64,000 bases of DNA from Anaerolineaceae bacterium (GCA_002699125.1 PABI01000067.1:90666-154665); one strand, 5' to 3'; numbered from the stretch's first letter, positions 53,964 through 63,654 are shown. Program-made: numbers and translations. The notes: generated by a model from the sequence alone, not told the origin.

Positions 53964-56393
53964 CTAGCGACGACCAATCCGCTTGCCGATGTCACGGCCT
54001 ACCCAGATCTCTTCTTTGAAGGCGGGGTCACTGGCGGAAGCCACAAAATAAGTGACCCCCTGCACAGTCGGCCGTTTTTGCAGCTCGCGCCAGAAGTCCA
54101 GGTATTGCTGCGCTTTTTTGTAGACAGGCGTGCCCGCTTTATTGTTGCTGGCTTCTGTCACCCAAATGGGCTTAAAGCGGAAGCGGCTGATGTAATCATC
54201 CAGCACGCTCAGCGCGGTTTCCATTGGGTAGACATTGGACCAATAGATATGCACGCCCAGTCCGTCGGCTGCTTCTACCGCAGCACGGCTGGCTTCGATA
54301 AACTGTATATGATCTTGCTTGATGCCGGAAACGGCCGCTCCCGGTGACAAACCGGGGTAGATAAATTTACGACCGGGCAGCGCCTGCCGATAAAGGCGCA
54401 AAACCTCTACCCACCATTGGGCAAAACTGGCCCCATCGTGCCAGGCACCGGTTAATCCTTCTGGTACCAGATTTGGCTCATTGTGCAGCTCGATGACCAC
54501 ATCTTTGCCGGAGCCGATCATCTCCAGCGTGCGCCGCACGTCGTTGATGGTGTCATTCAAGAATTGACCGGGGCTGATGTTGCGCACGCCACCCGGCGTG
54601 CGGAAATCGAGGAATGCGCGCACCACCCAACGTGCATTGGGATGAGCTTTGGCTAGTTTTTGCACGGCCGTCGGTTCGTGAAACGACAAAACTTTGATCA
54701 TCCCCGGACGCATGTCGGCAAACTCATCAATTTCGGCTTGCGAAATGCCAGGGTCCGCTGAGGCGTGCAGCCCAATGCTGGCATGGCCCAAAAGCGGTGG
54801 CTCGGGGTCCAAAACCTCATCCGGCGTTTTAATCGTATCAACAACAGAAACTGGTCCAGTGACTGTTTCTTGCAAGACATCGTCATCCACACGTACGGGC
54901 GTGTACTCGCCTTGCGCTGCGCCGGTAACAATCATGCTGGCGTTGCCTGGTACAAAGCCTACTTTTTCAGCATCGCGCCTCGGTGCTTTGCGCAGATTGA
55001 TGCCGTATTGCCCGGCTGTGGCCATGCCGCCTGCCACGGAAATTGCCGCTGTAAAAGCCCAACCAGGTGTGGTGTCTGCCGTAGGCTGGGGCGGTGCAGT
55101 GGGGGTTGTTGTATCGTCAGGGAACGGTGTGGGCTGCGTGACGGAGGGCAAATTGGCGGGGATGTTACGCAGGCTGCTGCGCGGAACATAAACTGGTGTG
55201 TACTCCCCGCTGGATTGTCCGGCAACCGTACCGGTGCCATTTTCTACAAACAGTCCCAGCTTGCTGCCCCCGCGCACCGGTGCGGCGCGTAAATTTGTTC
55301 CAAAACGGCCGGAAGTGGCTTTACGGCCGTCTATCGTCAGATTTTGTGTGTAAGCCCAACCCAAAATGGCATCTGCGGGTGGAGGCGTGGTTGGTTCAGG
55401 CTGTGGTGTAACGGGTGGGGCAACCTCATCTGGAATATTGACCGGACCAGAAAAATCTACGCGGCGAACGCTGACCGGTGTGTACTCGCCCTGGGTAGAA
55501 CCGGTTACGGTAACTGTGCTGCCTCCCTTCACCAAACCCATATTTGTGGCTGTTCGATTGGGTTTTGCCCGTAAGTTAATGCCGTACTCTCCCACAACAG
55601 CCTGGTTGCCGCTGCGTGTAATATAGCTGCTAAAGGCCCAGCCATTCACCACATTTTCTGTGGGAGCGGGCGGTGGGGCGGGCGTCGGCGGTTCTGGCGC
55701 CGGCACATTGCTTAAAGAGGCGTTGGCCACTTTTACCGGGGTGTACTGCCCTCTTGGGGCGCCGGGCACGATCACGATGGTGCCCCCGGGAACCAGGTCA
55801 ATCTTTTCACCCACCACGCTGGGTGTTTTACGCAAATTGATGCCGCCACTGTTAACCTGGGCCAAATCGCCAGCCACGATAATGCCATCCGTGTAAGCCC
55901 AACCATCTGTATAAGGTCCAGCCGGGCGCTGCCAGCCAAGCAACGGCAGCAAAAACGGTGTAGGATCATAGATGTTAAAGGGCCATTTGGTGCCGCTGTT
56001 ATCGGTATAGCTGCTGTTAACGCGCTTGAGGGTCAGGTGCAAATGCGAGCCAAAGCTGTTACCAGTATTGTCGGCCAGGCCAAGCTGATCACCTGCCTTT
56101 ACTGGTTGGCCGACCTGCACCGTGGCTTGTTGCAGGTGAGCATAAATTGTTTGCCAACCATCCACATGGTCTACACGGACGTGAATGCCATAATTGTGGT
56201 TGTTGGCTTGGTGGTTAACAACACGTACAGTGCCCGGCGCGACGGCAAATATCTTGCTGCCGGTAGGGGCCATTAAATCCAGCCCCTCATGGCCAGGCAA
56301 GCCAAACTGGGCGTAGTTATGGGGATTTTGCCCGAAGTATTGGTTAATTTGGCGGAACTCGGTGGGCCAAACCTCGAATTTGAAATCATTCAT
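53964..56393 (-). CDS. M23 peptidase / four SH3-like repeats / clan-A glycosidase fusion, no signal peptide
   Basis: 809 residues from ATG 56393, chosen because AAGGAG lies just upstream and the protein then opens with the M23 domain. The M23 zinc ligands are intact: H35 and D39 (GHEGLD) and H119 (SHLHL). Four repeats of ~75 residues follow, each with a WAYT/WAFS start, a GINLR-type strand and GEYTPV; they resemble bacterial SH3 domains. The last ~260 residues are a barrel with HNEPN (E639) and WVTEAS (E747), the acid/base and nucleophile pattern of clan GH-A. No signal peptide or membrane helix is visible. It may act on peptidoglycan or an exopolymer, by an export route not evident here. Confidence 0.88.
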   Translation of the reverse strand: MNDFKFEVWPTEFRQINQYFGQNPHNYAQFGLPGHEGLDLMAPTGSKIFAVAPGTVRVVNHQANNHNYGIHVRVDHVDGWQTIYAHLQQATVQVGQPVKAGDQLGLADNTGNSFGSHLHLTLKRVNSSYTDNSGTKWPFNIYDPTPFLLPLLGWQRPAGPYTDGWAYTDGIIVAGDLAQVNSGGINLRKTPSVVGEKIDLVPGGTIVIVPGAPRGQYTPVKVANASLSNVPAPEPPTPAPPPAPTENVVNGWAFSSYITRSGNQAVVGEYGINLRAKPNRTATNMGLVKGGSTVTVTGSTQGEYTPVSVRRVDFSGPVNIPDEVAPPVTPQPEPTTPPPADAILGWAYTQNLTIDGRKATSGRFGTNLRAAPVRGGSKLGLFVENGTGTVAGQSSGEYTPVYVPRSSLRNIPANLPSVTQPTPFPDDTTTPTAPPQPTADTTPGWAFTAAISVAGGMATAGQYGINLRKAPRRDAEKVGFVPGNASMIVTGAAQGEYTPVRVDDDVLQETVTGPVSVVDTIKTPDEVLDPEPPLLGHASIGLHASADPGISQAEIDEFADMRPGMIKVLSFHEPTAVQKLAKAHPNARWVVRAFLDFRTPGGVRNISPGQFLNDTINDVRRTLEMIGSGKDVVIELHNEPNLVPEGLTGAWHDGASFAQWWVEVLRLYRQALPGRKFIYPGLSPGAAVSGIKQDHIQFIEASRAAVEAADGLGVHIYWSNVYPMETALSVLDDYISRFRFKPIWVTEASNNKAGTPVYKKAQQYLDFWRELQKRPTVQGVTYFVASASDPAFKEEIWVGRDIGKRIGRR

Positions 56394-56425
56394 AGGACAC
56401 TCCTTGTTTTGGCTGGATTGGCAAA

Positions 56426-56457
56426 GGATGCGTTTACAAATCGGGGGTAACGCATCC
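56426..56457. repeat. Hairpin in the leader of the M23 fusion gene
   Basis: GGATGCGTTTAC (56426-56437) pairs with GTAACGCATCC (56447-56457) with one bulged base and a 9-nt loop, 33 bp upstream of the start codon. Confidence 0.5.
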
Positions 56458-56604
56458 GCGAGGTTTGCTTTTTCTAAAAAATAGGCAAACTTAAAGCGGT
56501 AATGCAAATATAATCCAGATTGTACCCATTTGTAAAGGATTGGCTATTGTCGATCAGAGGGGAGAGAAGAGGAACGGCCGTATTCAGGCAACAACACGAA
56601 AGTG

Positions 56605-57396
56605 TTAACGAATGCGGCGCTGCCAATACTCTTTCGGGGTGAGTTCGGTCAGCTCAGCGCTGGCCATGATGAAGTCGAGCAGGAGGCGGTTGAACTTGGC
56701 TTTTTCTTGCAGCATGGGGAAATGATGGCACAAATCCAGCTCCACATAGAAGCGTTCATTTACTGATTGTTGCAGATAGCTGTGTTCGCCGTTGGGTGGC
56801 AGTACCAAACTATCCTGACTGCCATACACCATCAGCAAGGGGCGATTTAAGTTGGTAATATTGGAAATAAGGTCCAGGTTACTGAACGACTCGATAGATT
56901 TTGAGACGGCAACGGGATCTATCTTACGAATTTCACTATCGATTTCGGTAAAACTTTCAGCGCGCCCTAAAACGCGGCTAGCCATGGATTCTGCATCAGC
57001 ACCCTGCAACCGGTTTGTAATGTAGTCACCTGTAATTGGCAGCGAGATGGTGGCCACTTTTTCAACATTGACTGGAAATTGAGCCGTATAGTTTAAGGCC
57101 ACAATCGCGCCCAATCCGTGCCCAACCAAAATAACTGGCCGCGCAACCCCCAACTTGTCTATGAACTGATTCACCATATTCACGTAGGCGGATAACGAAT
57201 ATGTTTCAGGTGATTTACTGGAATCGCCAAAGCCCCAGAGATCAAAGGCAAAGGTACGGTAATGGGCCGAGAGAGCCTGCATCGAGGGCCACCAATAGCG
57301 CCAGGAGCCAACCCAACCGTGAATAAAGATCAACGGCTGACCGCGCCCTAGTACCTCATAATGAATTAGTTGGCTGTCTATGGTGGTGATGCTCAT
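56605..57396 (-). CDS. Alpha/beta-hydrolase-fold protein lacking the nucleophile serine
   Basis: 263 residues with the usual strand-elbow-helix layout: PLIFIHGWVGSWRYW, FAFDLWGFGDSS, then the elbow VGHGLGA, where the nucleophilic Ser is Gly (G94; codon GGA). The acid D195 (YGSQDSLV) and H224/H225 remain. Without serine, ordinary esterase or lipase chemistry is unlikely. The gene is the last of a minus-strand run with the CheY-like regulator (3 bp away) and the multi-GAF kinase, so it may act as a signal-binding protein, RsbQ/D14-like, but that is inference. Confidence 0.85.
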   Translation of the reverse strand: MSITTIDSQLIHYEVLGRGQPLIFIHGWVGSWRYWWPSMQALSAHYRTFAFDLWGFGDSSKSPETYSLSAYVNMVNQFIDKLGVARPVILVGHGLGAIVALNYTAQFPVNVEKVATISLPITGDYITNRLQGADAESMASRVLGRAESFTEIDSEIRKIDPVAVSKSIESFSNLDLISNITNLNRPLLMVYGSQDSLVLPPNGEHSYLQQSVNERFYVELDLCHHFPMLQEKAKFNRLLLDFIMASAELTELTPKEYWQRRIR

Positions 57397-57399
57397 TTT

Positions 57400-57777
57400 T
57401 TAGCCAGTTTCTGCCTTGTTCAATACTTTATTGATTGTGTTTACCAATGTATCTGGGGCAAACGGTTTTAAAATGTAATCCGCTGCGCCAGCGTTAAGAC
57501 CAGTTTGTATTTCTTGCTCTTGCCCTTTGGCAGACAAGAAGATGATGGGAATATTTTTAGTTGAGTCCATTTCTTTTAGACGGCGGCAGGCTTCGTAGCC
57601 TGTCATACGGGGCATGCGAACGTCCATCAGAATTAGATCAAAAGATTGGGCTTGTGCCTTTTCAACTGCCAAAGAACCATCTTCGACACTGACCACGTCG
57701 AATCCGCTGAATTGCAGTGTGAGAACCACTAATTCACGAATGTCTTGATCGTCTTCGGCTATCAGAATTTTTGTCAT
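57400..57777 (-). CDS. CheY-like single-domain response regulator
   Basis: 125 residues from ATG 57777 (the longer upstream frame overlaps the kinase). The receiver pattern is complete: ILIAEDDQD, phosphorylation site D52 (LILMDVRMPRMTG), T/S and K near IFLSAKGQE. It has no output domain. It lies directly downstream of the hybrid-like GAF kinase and is the probable receiver of its phosphate. Confidence 0.94.
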   Translation of the reverse strand: MTKILIAEDDQDIRELVVLTLQFSGFDVVSVEDGSLAVEKAQAQSFDLILMDVRMPRMTGYEACRRLKEMDSTKNIPIIFLSAKGQEQEIQTGLNAGAADYILKPFAPDTLVNTINKVLNKAETG

Positions 57778-57799
57778 AATGTCTCTTTCTATACAAGCA

Positions 57800-60700
57800 T
57801 CAGCCTGGGTCGCTATCTTCGATAACAACCGGCAGGTTAAAGGTAAAGGTGCTACCTCTGCCCAGCTCGCTTTCTACCTTCAGTCGCCCACCGTGCATTT
57901 CGATGAGGCTGCGCACAATGGCCAGACCTAGCCCGGTGCCGGGTACACGCTGCACTTCAGAATCCTCAGCACGGTAGAAGCGGTCAAAGATTTTTTCTTG
58001 ATTTTCCTTGGATATGCCAATTCCTGTGTCTCTCACGCTGATGTGCACATAGCTGTGGGTGGCTTTAGCCATAATGGTCACCTGCCCATCATCTGGCGTG
58101 TAGTTGAGCGCATTATCCAGCAGGTTGGTGAGAACCTGGGTGATGCGGGCATGGTCGGCATTGACTAGCGGTAAGGATGGGGCGATCTCAGTTGTGACGT
58201 TAAGTGAGCGCGCTTCATGTTGAATACGGCCGTGTAAATGTCCATCTACAACCTGGGCGATAATTTGGGGTACGTCTAACGGCCGTAAATCCAACCCCGT
58301 CTTGCCCGTTTCAATGCGCGAGATGTCCAGCAGATCATTTACCAGCATGTGCAGCCGGTCGGCATTGTTTTTAATGACTTGCAAATACCGCAGTTGCGGA
58401 TCAGTCATCGTACCAGCAGCACCCATTAGCATCAAATCGGCATACCCCTTGATCGAGGTCATCGGTGTGCGCAGCTCATGAGAAACGGTGGAAACAAACT
58501 CGCTCTTCAGCTTATCAACTTCCACTTCCTTGGTAATGTCACGGAAGATTGATACCGTGCCATAAAACTGATTGTCAGATAAAACCGGCGACAGATGCAC
58601 ACTGACGAATTTATCTTCAATAACCAGCTGGTCGGCCAGGTAGGTCCACTGCTCAATGCGGTCAGCGTTGTGGGCCCAATCATTGATGGTGTGAATCCAC
58701 GATTCGCCGAAGTGACCGTACAAGCCTAATAATTCGTTAATTGATTTGCCCAACAGTTGCTTACGCGGAATGTCCAAAATATTGCAGGCGGGCAAATTGG
58801 CAATATCGACTTTGTTTTGGTTATCGGCAACAATCACCCCGTCGGCGATACTTTCCAAAATGGCTTCCAAATTGGCCTTTTGGATAATTTCTGTGCGCAG
58901 CATACCGCCAAGCTGTTCTGCCTGCTCAAAAATGAGCTTATACAAGCTGGCATTATTGATAGCATGGGCTACCTGGATGGCTGCTGCCTCAACCAGGTCA
59001 AGCTGTTGATCCGTGAAGGCATTGTCTTCATGATGGAACATCATCAAGACACCGATAACTTCCTCGTTAAGGATCAGCGGCACGCCTAAAACGGAGCGGT
59101 GTTTCAGGCTGGTTTCACGCTCCAGCCAGCGTGGATCATTGTGCGTATCGTGCACAATAACGGCCGAACGGTTTTCAACCATCCAACCAGCGAGCCCTTC
59201 ATTGCGCATCATGCCGCTGGGAATGCCACCGGGGGGGATTTGCCGTTCGCTGCCGATGGCTGCCCGGAAAATAAATTCGCCGGACTCCTGGTCGATAAGC
59301 AAGATGACCCCTTCGTTTGCATCGACGACGCCGTCTACCAGTTGCAAAGCCTGGCTAAGCACGTGATCTTGATCCAGGCTGGCCGAGAGCTCGGTGGTAA
59401 TGCGCAGCAAAATCTTGACGCGGTTACTTTCATCGTTGAGTGCCTGGGTGCGTTCTGCCACGCGATGATCCAGCGTTTCGTTAAACTCGCGCAGTTCCTC
59501 AAACAGATTGGCGTTTTGCAGGGCAATGGCGACCTGAACGCCAAAAGAGGTGGCCCAACTGACATCCTTGTCGTTGAAGCGGTTGGGGTTTTGTGTATCT
59601 ACCAGCACCAGAATGCCGGTGAGATCGCTTTCGCGCAGCAATGGTACGCCAAGTACCGCCTGGATAGCTTCTGGATTGGGCAGCCGAATTTCAACGCGAT
59701 CTTCTTGAGCAATCTGGTTGAGGTAGGTTGGTTCACCAGATTGGGCAAGCTGAGTGACAAAGCTGGCCTGATCAGTTGTGGCGATGGTTGAGCCGACAAA
59801 GCTGTCGGCACCATGTCCGGCGGCGGCGCTGCCGACAAAATGATCGGCTTCGTGCTGCCAGATGTAGGCCCCATCGACGTTAAAAATGCGCCGGCCTTCG
59901 CTGCAAATAAGGTTGAGGACCGTTTCGCGGTCCAGGCTGGAGTTTAATGCCAGGCTGACATTGCCCATAGCCCCGTAGAAACGTTCTCGTTCGTAAGTGT
60001 CCTCGAAGATGAGGGCAATTTCCAGGGCGGTGGCTGCCTGGTTTACCAGGGCAGCGAGCAATTTGGTTTCGTGCTGAATGGTGTTGGGCGAACGGCCGTT
60101 CCCACTTAGCAAATGAATAAAGCCGTATGTTTCCCCGGTTAAAACAATGGGAACAAGTGTGCAAAGTTCATCGTCAGCGTTTGCCCAGGTTGGCCGTGGC
60201 AATGGCGATGCCGTTTCTTGATCCAGTTGAATATTTTGCGGCTGCTGGGATTGAAGTAAGTTTGTTAATACAGCCGATGTGGGAATGGTGAGGCGGGTGC
60301 CTGTGGCGGAAACGGCCGTACCCTTATCCCGGGCCACATCCTTCAATATTTGCAGTTGGCCCTGGGCCGGCAGCCATTGGTAAATGGTGCAGCCTGCCGC
60401 AGCAATGGCTTCAATTGCCTGCTTGGCCAGTGTCGTTAAGATTGATTCTTTGTCCAGCGTGCTGGAGAGTGCATTGCTGCTGTTTAGCAGCAGTTCAAAT
60501 TCTCGATTACGGTTGACCGTTTCTTGGAAGAGATGGGTGTTTTCAATAATGGAGGCGGCAAATTGGGCATACAGCTCAATGGTTTGCACGGCCATAGCGG
60601 TGGGGCGACGGCCGTTTACCGGTTGATCCAGGCTAATGAGGCCAATGCGCTCTTGCTGCTGATTGTAAAGCGGCACGCAAAGTAAATCGTTGGGATGCCA

Positions 60701-61411
60701 GGTGTCGCCATTCTTCTGAACGGCCGTGTAATCTGGCAACACCATGCCGTCCATGTGTTGCTTGGCCCAGGTGCTGTTGCCTGGTACAAAATAGCAGCTG
60801 CCCTGGCGGAATTTTTGCAGCGCTTTATCCTCAAATAAGGTCAGCCATGCTTGTGGCGGCACAGGATTACTGCGCAAAAAGGTCTCTTCTGTCTGGGAAA
60901 TCCCAGCGGTGATCAGAAGTGTGGGGCTGAATGTCTCATCACGCAAACTGAGCACAACGCGGTTCCAGCCTGTTTTTTGCAGCCCATTCACCAGCAGTGT
61001 GAGCTGTTCCTTTAGGTCCGTTTCGTTGCTGACATGGGTGAGGGCGGTAAGCTGTTGCAGCGCTTCAGCTGAATTGGCTAAGTCGTTTAGATGGGGCTGG
61101 CGGGAAACCACGATCTGAATCAGATCTTTATCGTTGAGTTCCAGGGCATGGCTGTGCAGGTTAAGAGGACGGCCGTTTTCGGCCGTAACAATGCATTCAA
61201 AGGGTGGTGTCAAGCAGTCTTGCCAGCTGTTGGGGTGAGAAAACAGGCGATCCGTAACTTGCAACGATGAAACATCCGGTGCTAGATCAAGCAAAGCACC
61301 TGCTGCTTCATTCAAGTATAGAATCGTACCGTCTGGCTCAGCTATGAGAACGCCTTCGTGAAGGCTGTCAAACAAACTCCAAATCATAGCCGAGGTTAAT
61401 TCTTTTTCCAT
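57800..61411 (-). CDS. Large multi-GAF/PAS sensor histidine kinase
   Basis: 1203 residues from ATG 61411; TTG at 61423 is a four-residue-longer alternative. By eye, an N-terminal PAS-like domain (EGVLIAEPDGTILYLNEAAG), then about four GAF-like domains around 130-840, a second PAS domain (LESIADGVIVADNQNKVDI), HisKA (EFVSHELRTPMTSIKGYADL, H978) and HATPase_c (LLDNALNYTPDDGQ, RDTGIGISKENQ, GTGLGLAIVRSL). No membrane helix is evident, so sensing is probably cytoplasmic. It is followed by the CheY-like regulator. Confidence 0.94.
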   Translation of the reverse strand: MEKELTSAMIWSLFDSLHEGVLIAEPDGTILYLNEAAGALLDLAPDVSSLQVTDRLFSHPNSWQDCLTPPFECIVTAENGRPLNLHSHALELNDKDLIQIVVSRQPHLNDLANSAEALQQLTALTHVSNETDLKEQLTLLVNGLQKTGWNRVVLSLRDETFSPTLLITAGISQTEETFLRSNPVPPQAWLTLFEDKALQKFRQGSCYFVPGNSTWAKQHMDGMVLPDYTAVQKNGDTWHPNDLLCVPLYNQQQERIGLISLDQPVNGRRPTAMAVQTIELYAQFAASIIENTHLFQETVNRNREFELLLNSSNALSSTLDKESILTTLAKQAIEAIAAAGCTIYQWLPAQGQLQILKDVARDKGTAVSATGTRLTIPTSAVLTNLLQSQQPQNIQLDQETASPLPRPTWANADDELCTLVPIVLTGETYGFIHLLSGNGRSPNTIQHETKLLAALVNQAATALEIALIFEDTYERERFYGAMGNVSLALNSSLDRETVLNLICSEGRRIFNVDGAYIWQHEADHFVGSAAAGHGADSFVGSTIATTDQASFVTQLAQSGEPTYLNQIAQEDRVEIRLPNPEAIQAVLGVPLLRESDLTGILVLVDTQNPNRFNDKDVSWATSFGVQVAIALQNANLFEELREFNETLDHRVAERTQALNDESNRVKILLRITTELSASLDQDHVLSQALQLVDGVVDANEGVILLIDQESGEFIFRAAIGSERQIPPGGIPSGMMRNEGLAGWMVENRSAVIVHDTHNDPRWLERETSLKHRSVLGVPLILNEEVIGVLMMFHHEDNAFTDQQLDLVEAAAIQVAHAINNASLYKLIFEQAEQLGGMLRTEIIQKANLEAILESIADGVIVADNQNKVDIANLPACNILDIPRKQLLGKSINELLGLYGHFGESWIHTINDWAHNADRIEQWTYLADQLVIEDKFVSVHLSPVLSDNQFYGTVSIFRDITKEVEVDKLKSEFVSTVSHELRTPMTSIKGYADLMLMGAAGTMTDPQLRYLQVIKNNADRLHMLVNDLLDISRIETGKTGLDLRPLDVPQIIAQVVDGHLHGRIQHEARSLNVTTEIAPSLPLVNADHARITQVLTNLLDNALNYTPDDGQVTIMAKATHSYVHISVRDTGIGISKENQEKIFDRFYRAEDSEVQRVPGTGLGLAIVRSLIEMHGGRLKVESELGRGSTFTFNLPVVIEDSDPG

Positions 61412-61501
61412 GATAAGTGTCAAACCCCAGCTGCTACTTCTGCACCATTACACAATTGCAAAAGGCTGCCATAAAAGTCAGCCACTAACGAAGTGGCCAG
61501 A

Positions 61502-62395
61502 TTATTGTTGGGCTTGTTTATCTCTATCCAATCGACGCAGCTCTGCGGCCGTTTCGGTAATTTCGCGAATATCTGAAAAACGCTGTGTCTTATCTGACAC
61601 AGTGCCAATGGAGAGCTTCATGAGCGGCACCAGATGGCCGTCTGGCTGCATAATGCCTCCCTGTTCACGATCAATAAAGCTGTAATGGGAGAGAATACCT
61701 TCTTCAAACCGCTGGCGCAGTTCATCGACGACGGCCGATACGTTGTCTGCCTTGGTGACCAACACAAATGTGTTGCTGGTCGCATGACCAATAAAATCGT
61801 CCAAGGTTCCTAGTTCATCATCAACTTCATTGAGCAGCAGGGTGGTAAACCGCAGCACTTCATCCCGCGCCAGGAAACCATATTCGTCGCTAAAAGGCTC
61901 GATATGGTCGATCCCAATTTGCAGATAGGTCCAGTCGCTGGTGCGCATCAGGTTGCGTAGCTGGTCCTCAATGAGGCGGCTGCTGGGCAAACCCGTGATG
62001 GGATCTGTCATGTTGTGCCGTTTGTAAGTATTGATGGCCGTCCGCACGCGTAATTTTAGCTCTTCAATATCAAAGGGCTTGGTGATGTAATCATCAGCCC
62101 CCAGCTCCAGCCCGGCAATGCGGTCGCTCCGCTCATCTTTCTGGGTCAGGAAGATGATGGGAATGTGGCTGGTGCGAGTGGTGGTTCGCATCACCTTGCA
62201 CACCTCATACCCATTCATGTCGGGCAGCATGATGTCCAACACAATCAGGTCGGGTAGCTTTTTGCGACACAGCTCCAGGGCATCATTACCCCGAGCGGCA
62301 ACATCGACATGGTAGCCTTGCCCCGTGAAGAAAATGCGCAGCATGTTGGATATATCAAAGTCGTCTTCTACGATTAAAATACGGCCGTTGCTCAT
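61502..62395 (-). CDS. Response regulator with a degenerate GGDEF domain
   Basis: 297 residues from ATG 62395. The receiver (RILIVEDDFD, D54 in LIVLDIMLPDMNG) is intact. The C-terminal part is laid out like a diguanylate cyclase (TDPITGLPSSRLIEDQL) but the active-site GGDEF is replaced by GHATSNTF, so c-di-GMP synthesis is unlikely. It may be a GTP-binding or protein-interaction output. It is upstream of the GAF kinase and downstream of the acyl-ACP reductase. Confidence 0.9.
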   Translation of the reverse strand: MSNGRILIVEDDFDISNMLRIFFTGQGYHVDVAARGNDALELCRKKLPDLIVLDIMLPDMNGYEVCKVMRTTTRTSHIPIIFLTQKDERSDRIAGLELGADDYITKPFDIEELKLRVRTAINTYKRHNMTDPITGLPSSRLIEDQLRNLMRTSDWTYLQIGIDHIEPFSDEYGFLARDEVLRFTTLLLNEVDDELGTLDDFIGHATSNTFVLVTKADNVSAVVDELRQRFEEGILSHYSFIDREQGGIMQPDGHLVPLMKLSIGTVSDKTQRFSDIREITETAAELRRLDRDKQAQQ

Positions 62396-62414
62396 GAGCT
62401 TGTTCCTTGGCAGA

Positions 62415-63560
62415 TCAAATATTGACAGAGTCCACAATTGCGTGGGTTTTTGGATTTATATACGGAACGGCAATGGCAGCGTTTGCTTCCGTTTCAGCAG
62501 CGGCTTGCACAAACGCTATTTGCGAGCTCGTTACGGCGCGTTCGAAACTTCTGAAGCCGCCGAGCTTAAACCCATGCCGTGTGGCGATTGTATCAATTGT
62601 CTGAACTTGCGACAATTTTATGTCTTTACCAAGCGTGAAAGATACGTAATTTCCATCCAGGGCCAACGCCATTGTTTCTGCCATGCAGGCGTAGGCCATT
62701 TTGGGCGGAAAGCCAAAATCAAAATTAAAGTTTACTGGTCCAGGGACTTCAACCATGCCCCCTTCAATCACCAAAACGTCTGGCCGCTGTTCGGCCACCT
62801 GCTTAGAGACATCACGCGGGCGGGAAACGTCACAAACCACTGCCCCGCGCCGCAAATGTTGTGGCTCAATGATAGTGTCTACGGCGCTGGTGACGGTGAT
62901 GATGAAGTGGGCCTGGGCCAACTGGTTCATATCGGCTGTGACGATGACATTTTGGCAGCCTTGTTGGCGCACGGCCGTCGCTACTTCTTGCAGTCTTTCG
63001 GTTCGACGGCCAATCAAAACCATGCGACCACTGTCGGTTGCCAGCAGTTGGGCACAGATGGAGCCAATCGCTCCGGTAGCGCCCACGACGGCTACAGTTG
63101 AAGAAGCCAGCGGCCGTTTTAGCAAAACGGCCGCTTCCTGAATTGCCTGTGCGGCTTGGGCCACTGTATAGCTGTCGCCTGTGGTGACGGGAATATTTAA
63201 ATGTTTGGCAACCGTTAGGCCACCATCCCCGACTACAGCCGTAAATGCCCCCAGCCCCAGGATGCGTGCCCCCAGTTTTTCGGCTAATTTACCCGTTTGA
63301 ATAATTTTGCGGTAGACCAGCGGGGTAGGCAGACGCAGCATCATGTTTGGCGTGAGGGGACAGGCAATAAACCAACCTTTGAGGGAACGGCCGTTTGCCG
63401 CCGACTTTATGCCTTCAATTTCAGAAACCAGGACGGGGGGATAAAAAATAGAGAGAAATTCAATCAACCAGGCAGGGAGCTTTCCCAGCGCGGGATATTT
63501 ACGAGCCACATCTCGCTTGGGGTTTAGAGGATGAATGATAAAAGCAAAACTGTCCTGCAT
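62415..63560 (-). CDS. Long-chain acyl-ACP reductase-like protein (AAR family)
   Basis: 381 residues. It follows cyanobacterial acyl-ACP reductase closely in block order: LGLGAFTAVV, TTGDSYTVAQA, STVAVVGATGAIGSICAQLL (NADPH site) and MAYACMAETMALAL, where C292 corresponds to the catalytic cysteine of AAR. The enzyme would make fatty aldehyde from acyl-ACP. No aldehyde deformylating oxygenase is visible in the window. A shikimate-dehydrogenase-like origin of the fold explains weaker similarity to that family. It lies between a hexapeptide-repeat protein and the two-component genes. Confidence 0.85.
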   Translation of the reverse strand: MQDSFAFIIHPLNPKRDVARKYPALGKLPAWLIEFLSIFYPPVLVSEIEGIKSAANGRSLKGWFIACPLTPNMMLRLPTPLVYRKIIQTGKLAEKLGARILGLGAFTAVVGDGGLTVAKHLNIPVTTGDSYTVAQAAQAIQEAAVLLKRPLASSTVAVVGATGAIGSICAQLLATDSGRMVLIGRRTERLQEVATAVRQQGCQNVIVTADMNQLAQAHFIITVTSAVDTIIEPQHLRRGAVVCDVSRPRDVSKQVAEQRPDVLVIEGGMVEVPGPVNFNFDFGFPPKMAYACMAETMALALDGNYVSFTLGKDIKLSQVQTIDTIATRHGFKLGGFRSFERAVTSSQIAFVQAAAETEANAAIAVPYINPKTHAIVDSVNI

Positions 63561-63654
63561 AATACCTTGAGTGTAGCCAGGATGAATTTATGTTCAATGG
63601 TAATTCTGTCCCTTACAGCGCTACTTATTGCTCAACCTTATTTGCTGATTTGGG

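Noticed and set aside
54850..55950. Periodic similarity considered as tandem DNA repeats
   Set aside because: It is explained by four diverged SH3-like protein repeats of about 75 residues.
62415..63560. Assignment as shikimate or glutamyl-tRNA reductase-like dehydrogenase
   Set aside because: The Rossmann part is similar, but the C-terminal cysteine block and block order match acyl-ACP reductase better.
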